From: an uncultured Oxalobacteraceae bacterium
GTDB taxonomy: Bacteria > Pseudomonadota > Gammaproteobacteria > Burkholderiales > Burkholderiaceae_D
DNA length: 20,939 bases
Direction of reading: 5' to 3'
Assembly (NCBI GenBank): GCA_937996605.1
Contig: CALKVB010000426.1
Location: forward strand, 1 to 20,939
The notes beneath the pieces were generated by a model that saw only the letters and a list, made by a program, of their open reading frames with translations, was not told where the DNA came from and did no database searches. The position numbers and the translations under genes are program-made. Shown here piece after piece: positions 20,514 through 20,939 of the stretch. Numbering within the stretch: position 1 is the first letter of the stretch; each line of letters begins with the position of its first letter.

Positions 20514-20939
20514 ATGGATCAATGGAAAGAATTGGTTGGTACAGAACTGGTCGAAGATCACGTTGAGGCTTTCCAAAGGTACATGAAGAACGGCCATGTA
20601 GATTCTCAGTCCAATCCATCCCCGGCATATAAACTCTTTCGCGATCAATGGACCTTTGAGAACTCAAACCGCCGCGGAGAGAATTTCTGGGGTTTGTTTC
20701 ACCTGTATGTCTTGGAGATTCAGTTACGATACATTGGTCTCATTACTACCGGCATGGACGCGGTAGACGCGTTTGGAGACGTTTGTCCTGCTGCGGTGGG
20801 TTGGCTTCCGATTCAAAAGGAAGCGTGCGCCATCGCCATGCGCAACGTGAACTATTTCAACGACTTTTCCAAGGTTAGTGGCAAAGATAACTTTGAACAG
20901 ACACTGGTTATCCACACTCACTTTTCAACGACGGGCAGT
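20514..20939 (+). CDS. Hypothetical protein, 3' end outside window
   Basis: The frame is open from ATG at 20514 to the right edge, 142 codons without a stop. The protein begins MDQWKELVGTELVEDHVEAF and contains FWGLFHLYVLEIQLRYIGLI (about residues 58-77), an amphipathic or semi-buried helix, then MDAVDAFGDVCPAAVGWLP and a helix-prone segment with NVNYFNDFS. It looks like a compact mostly helical globular protein. There is no signal peptide, cysteine cluster or known catalytic motif. The A-rich, G-containing start context (AATAAAG then ATG) and the upstream hairpin support an independent gene. I do not recognise the family. Confidence 0.65.
   Translation, partial: MDQWKELVGTELVEDHVEAFQRYMKNGHVDSQSNPSPAYKLFRDQWTFENSNRRGENFWGLFHLYVLEIQLRYIGLITTGMDAVDAFGDVCPAAVGWLPIQKEACAIAMRNVNYFNDFSKVSGKDNFEQTLVIHTHFSTTGS

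Noticed and set aside
1..20939. tRNA or other RNA genes
   Set aside because: No cloverleaf or recognisable RNA gene was seen by eye; a dedicated covariance search was not possible.

Overview
The window looks like part of the genome of a large double-stranded DNA virus of eukaryotes, most likely Nucleocytoviricota (a giant virus). The reasons are dense genes on both strands with 10-90 bp gaps, a viral-type family B DNA polymerase, HNH homing endonucleases, RING proteins, membrane-anchored glycosyltransferases and fibre proteins, and short stem-loops at gene 3' ends. A kinesin motor is also present. Base composition is roughly balanced by eye. I cannot assign a family from the sequence alone.

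Left part (1-8.7 kb). A kinesin cut by the left edge is followed by three small minus-strand genes, one ending in an eight-cysteine zinc module. Two tandem RING-finger paralogues come next; the first is broken by a frame change at a run of seven A. A divergent pair of membrane-anchored glycan enzymes follows: a LicD-like phosphotransferase and a GT32-like glycosyltransferase. The rest of this part holds small unknown genes and two HNH endonucleases. Several small genes here look broken: one clear frameshift, one in-frame TGA and some less certain cases. The long genes elsewhere are intact.

Middle and right (8.8-20.9 kb). The family B DNA polymerase lies downstream of three paralogous type II membrane fibre proteins, all on the minus strand with 30-58 bp gaps. 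The fibres share an anchor, phage-tail-fibre-like modules, a 23-residue shaft repeat and a C-terminal head ending in TYHLNG. Two of the three also carry a seven-bladed Asp-box beta-propeller between the same flanking modules; the middle one lacks it. A 91-bp divergent gap separates the last fibre from a fused GT2-like/GT11 fucosyltransferase, which is followed by a clear stem-loop and an unrecognised gene cut by the right edge.

Working model (inference): the three fibres and the three membrane-anchored glycan enzymes form a virion-surface module, with the virus making and decorating its own fibres. The propeller works as an exchangeable receptor-binding cassette. The kinesin may serve transport on host microtubules. 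Perfect or near-perfect hairpins at many gene ends probably set mRNA 3' ends.
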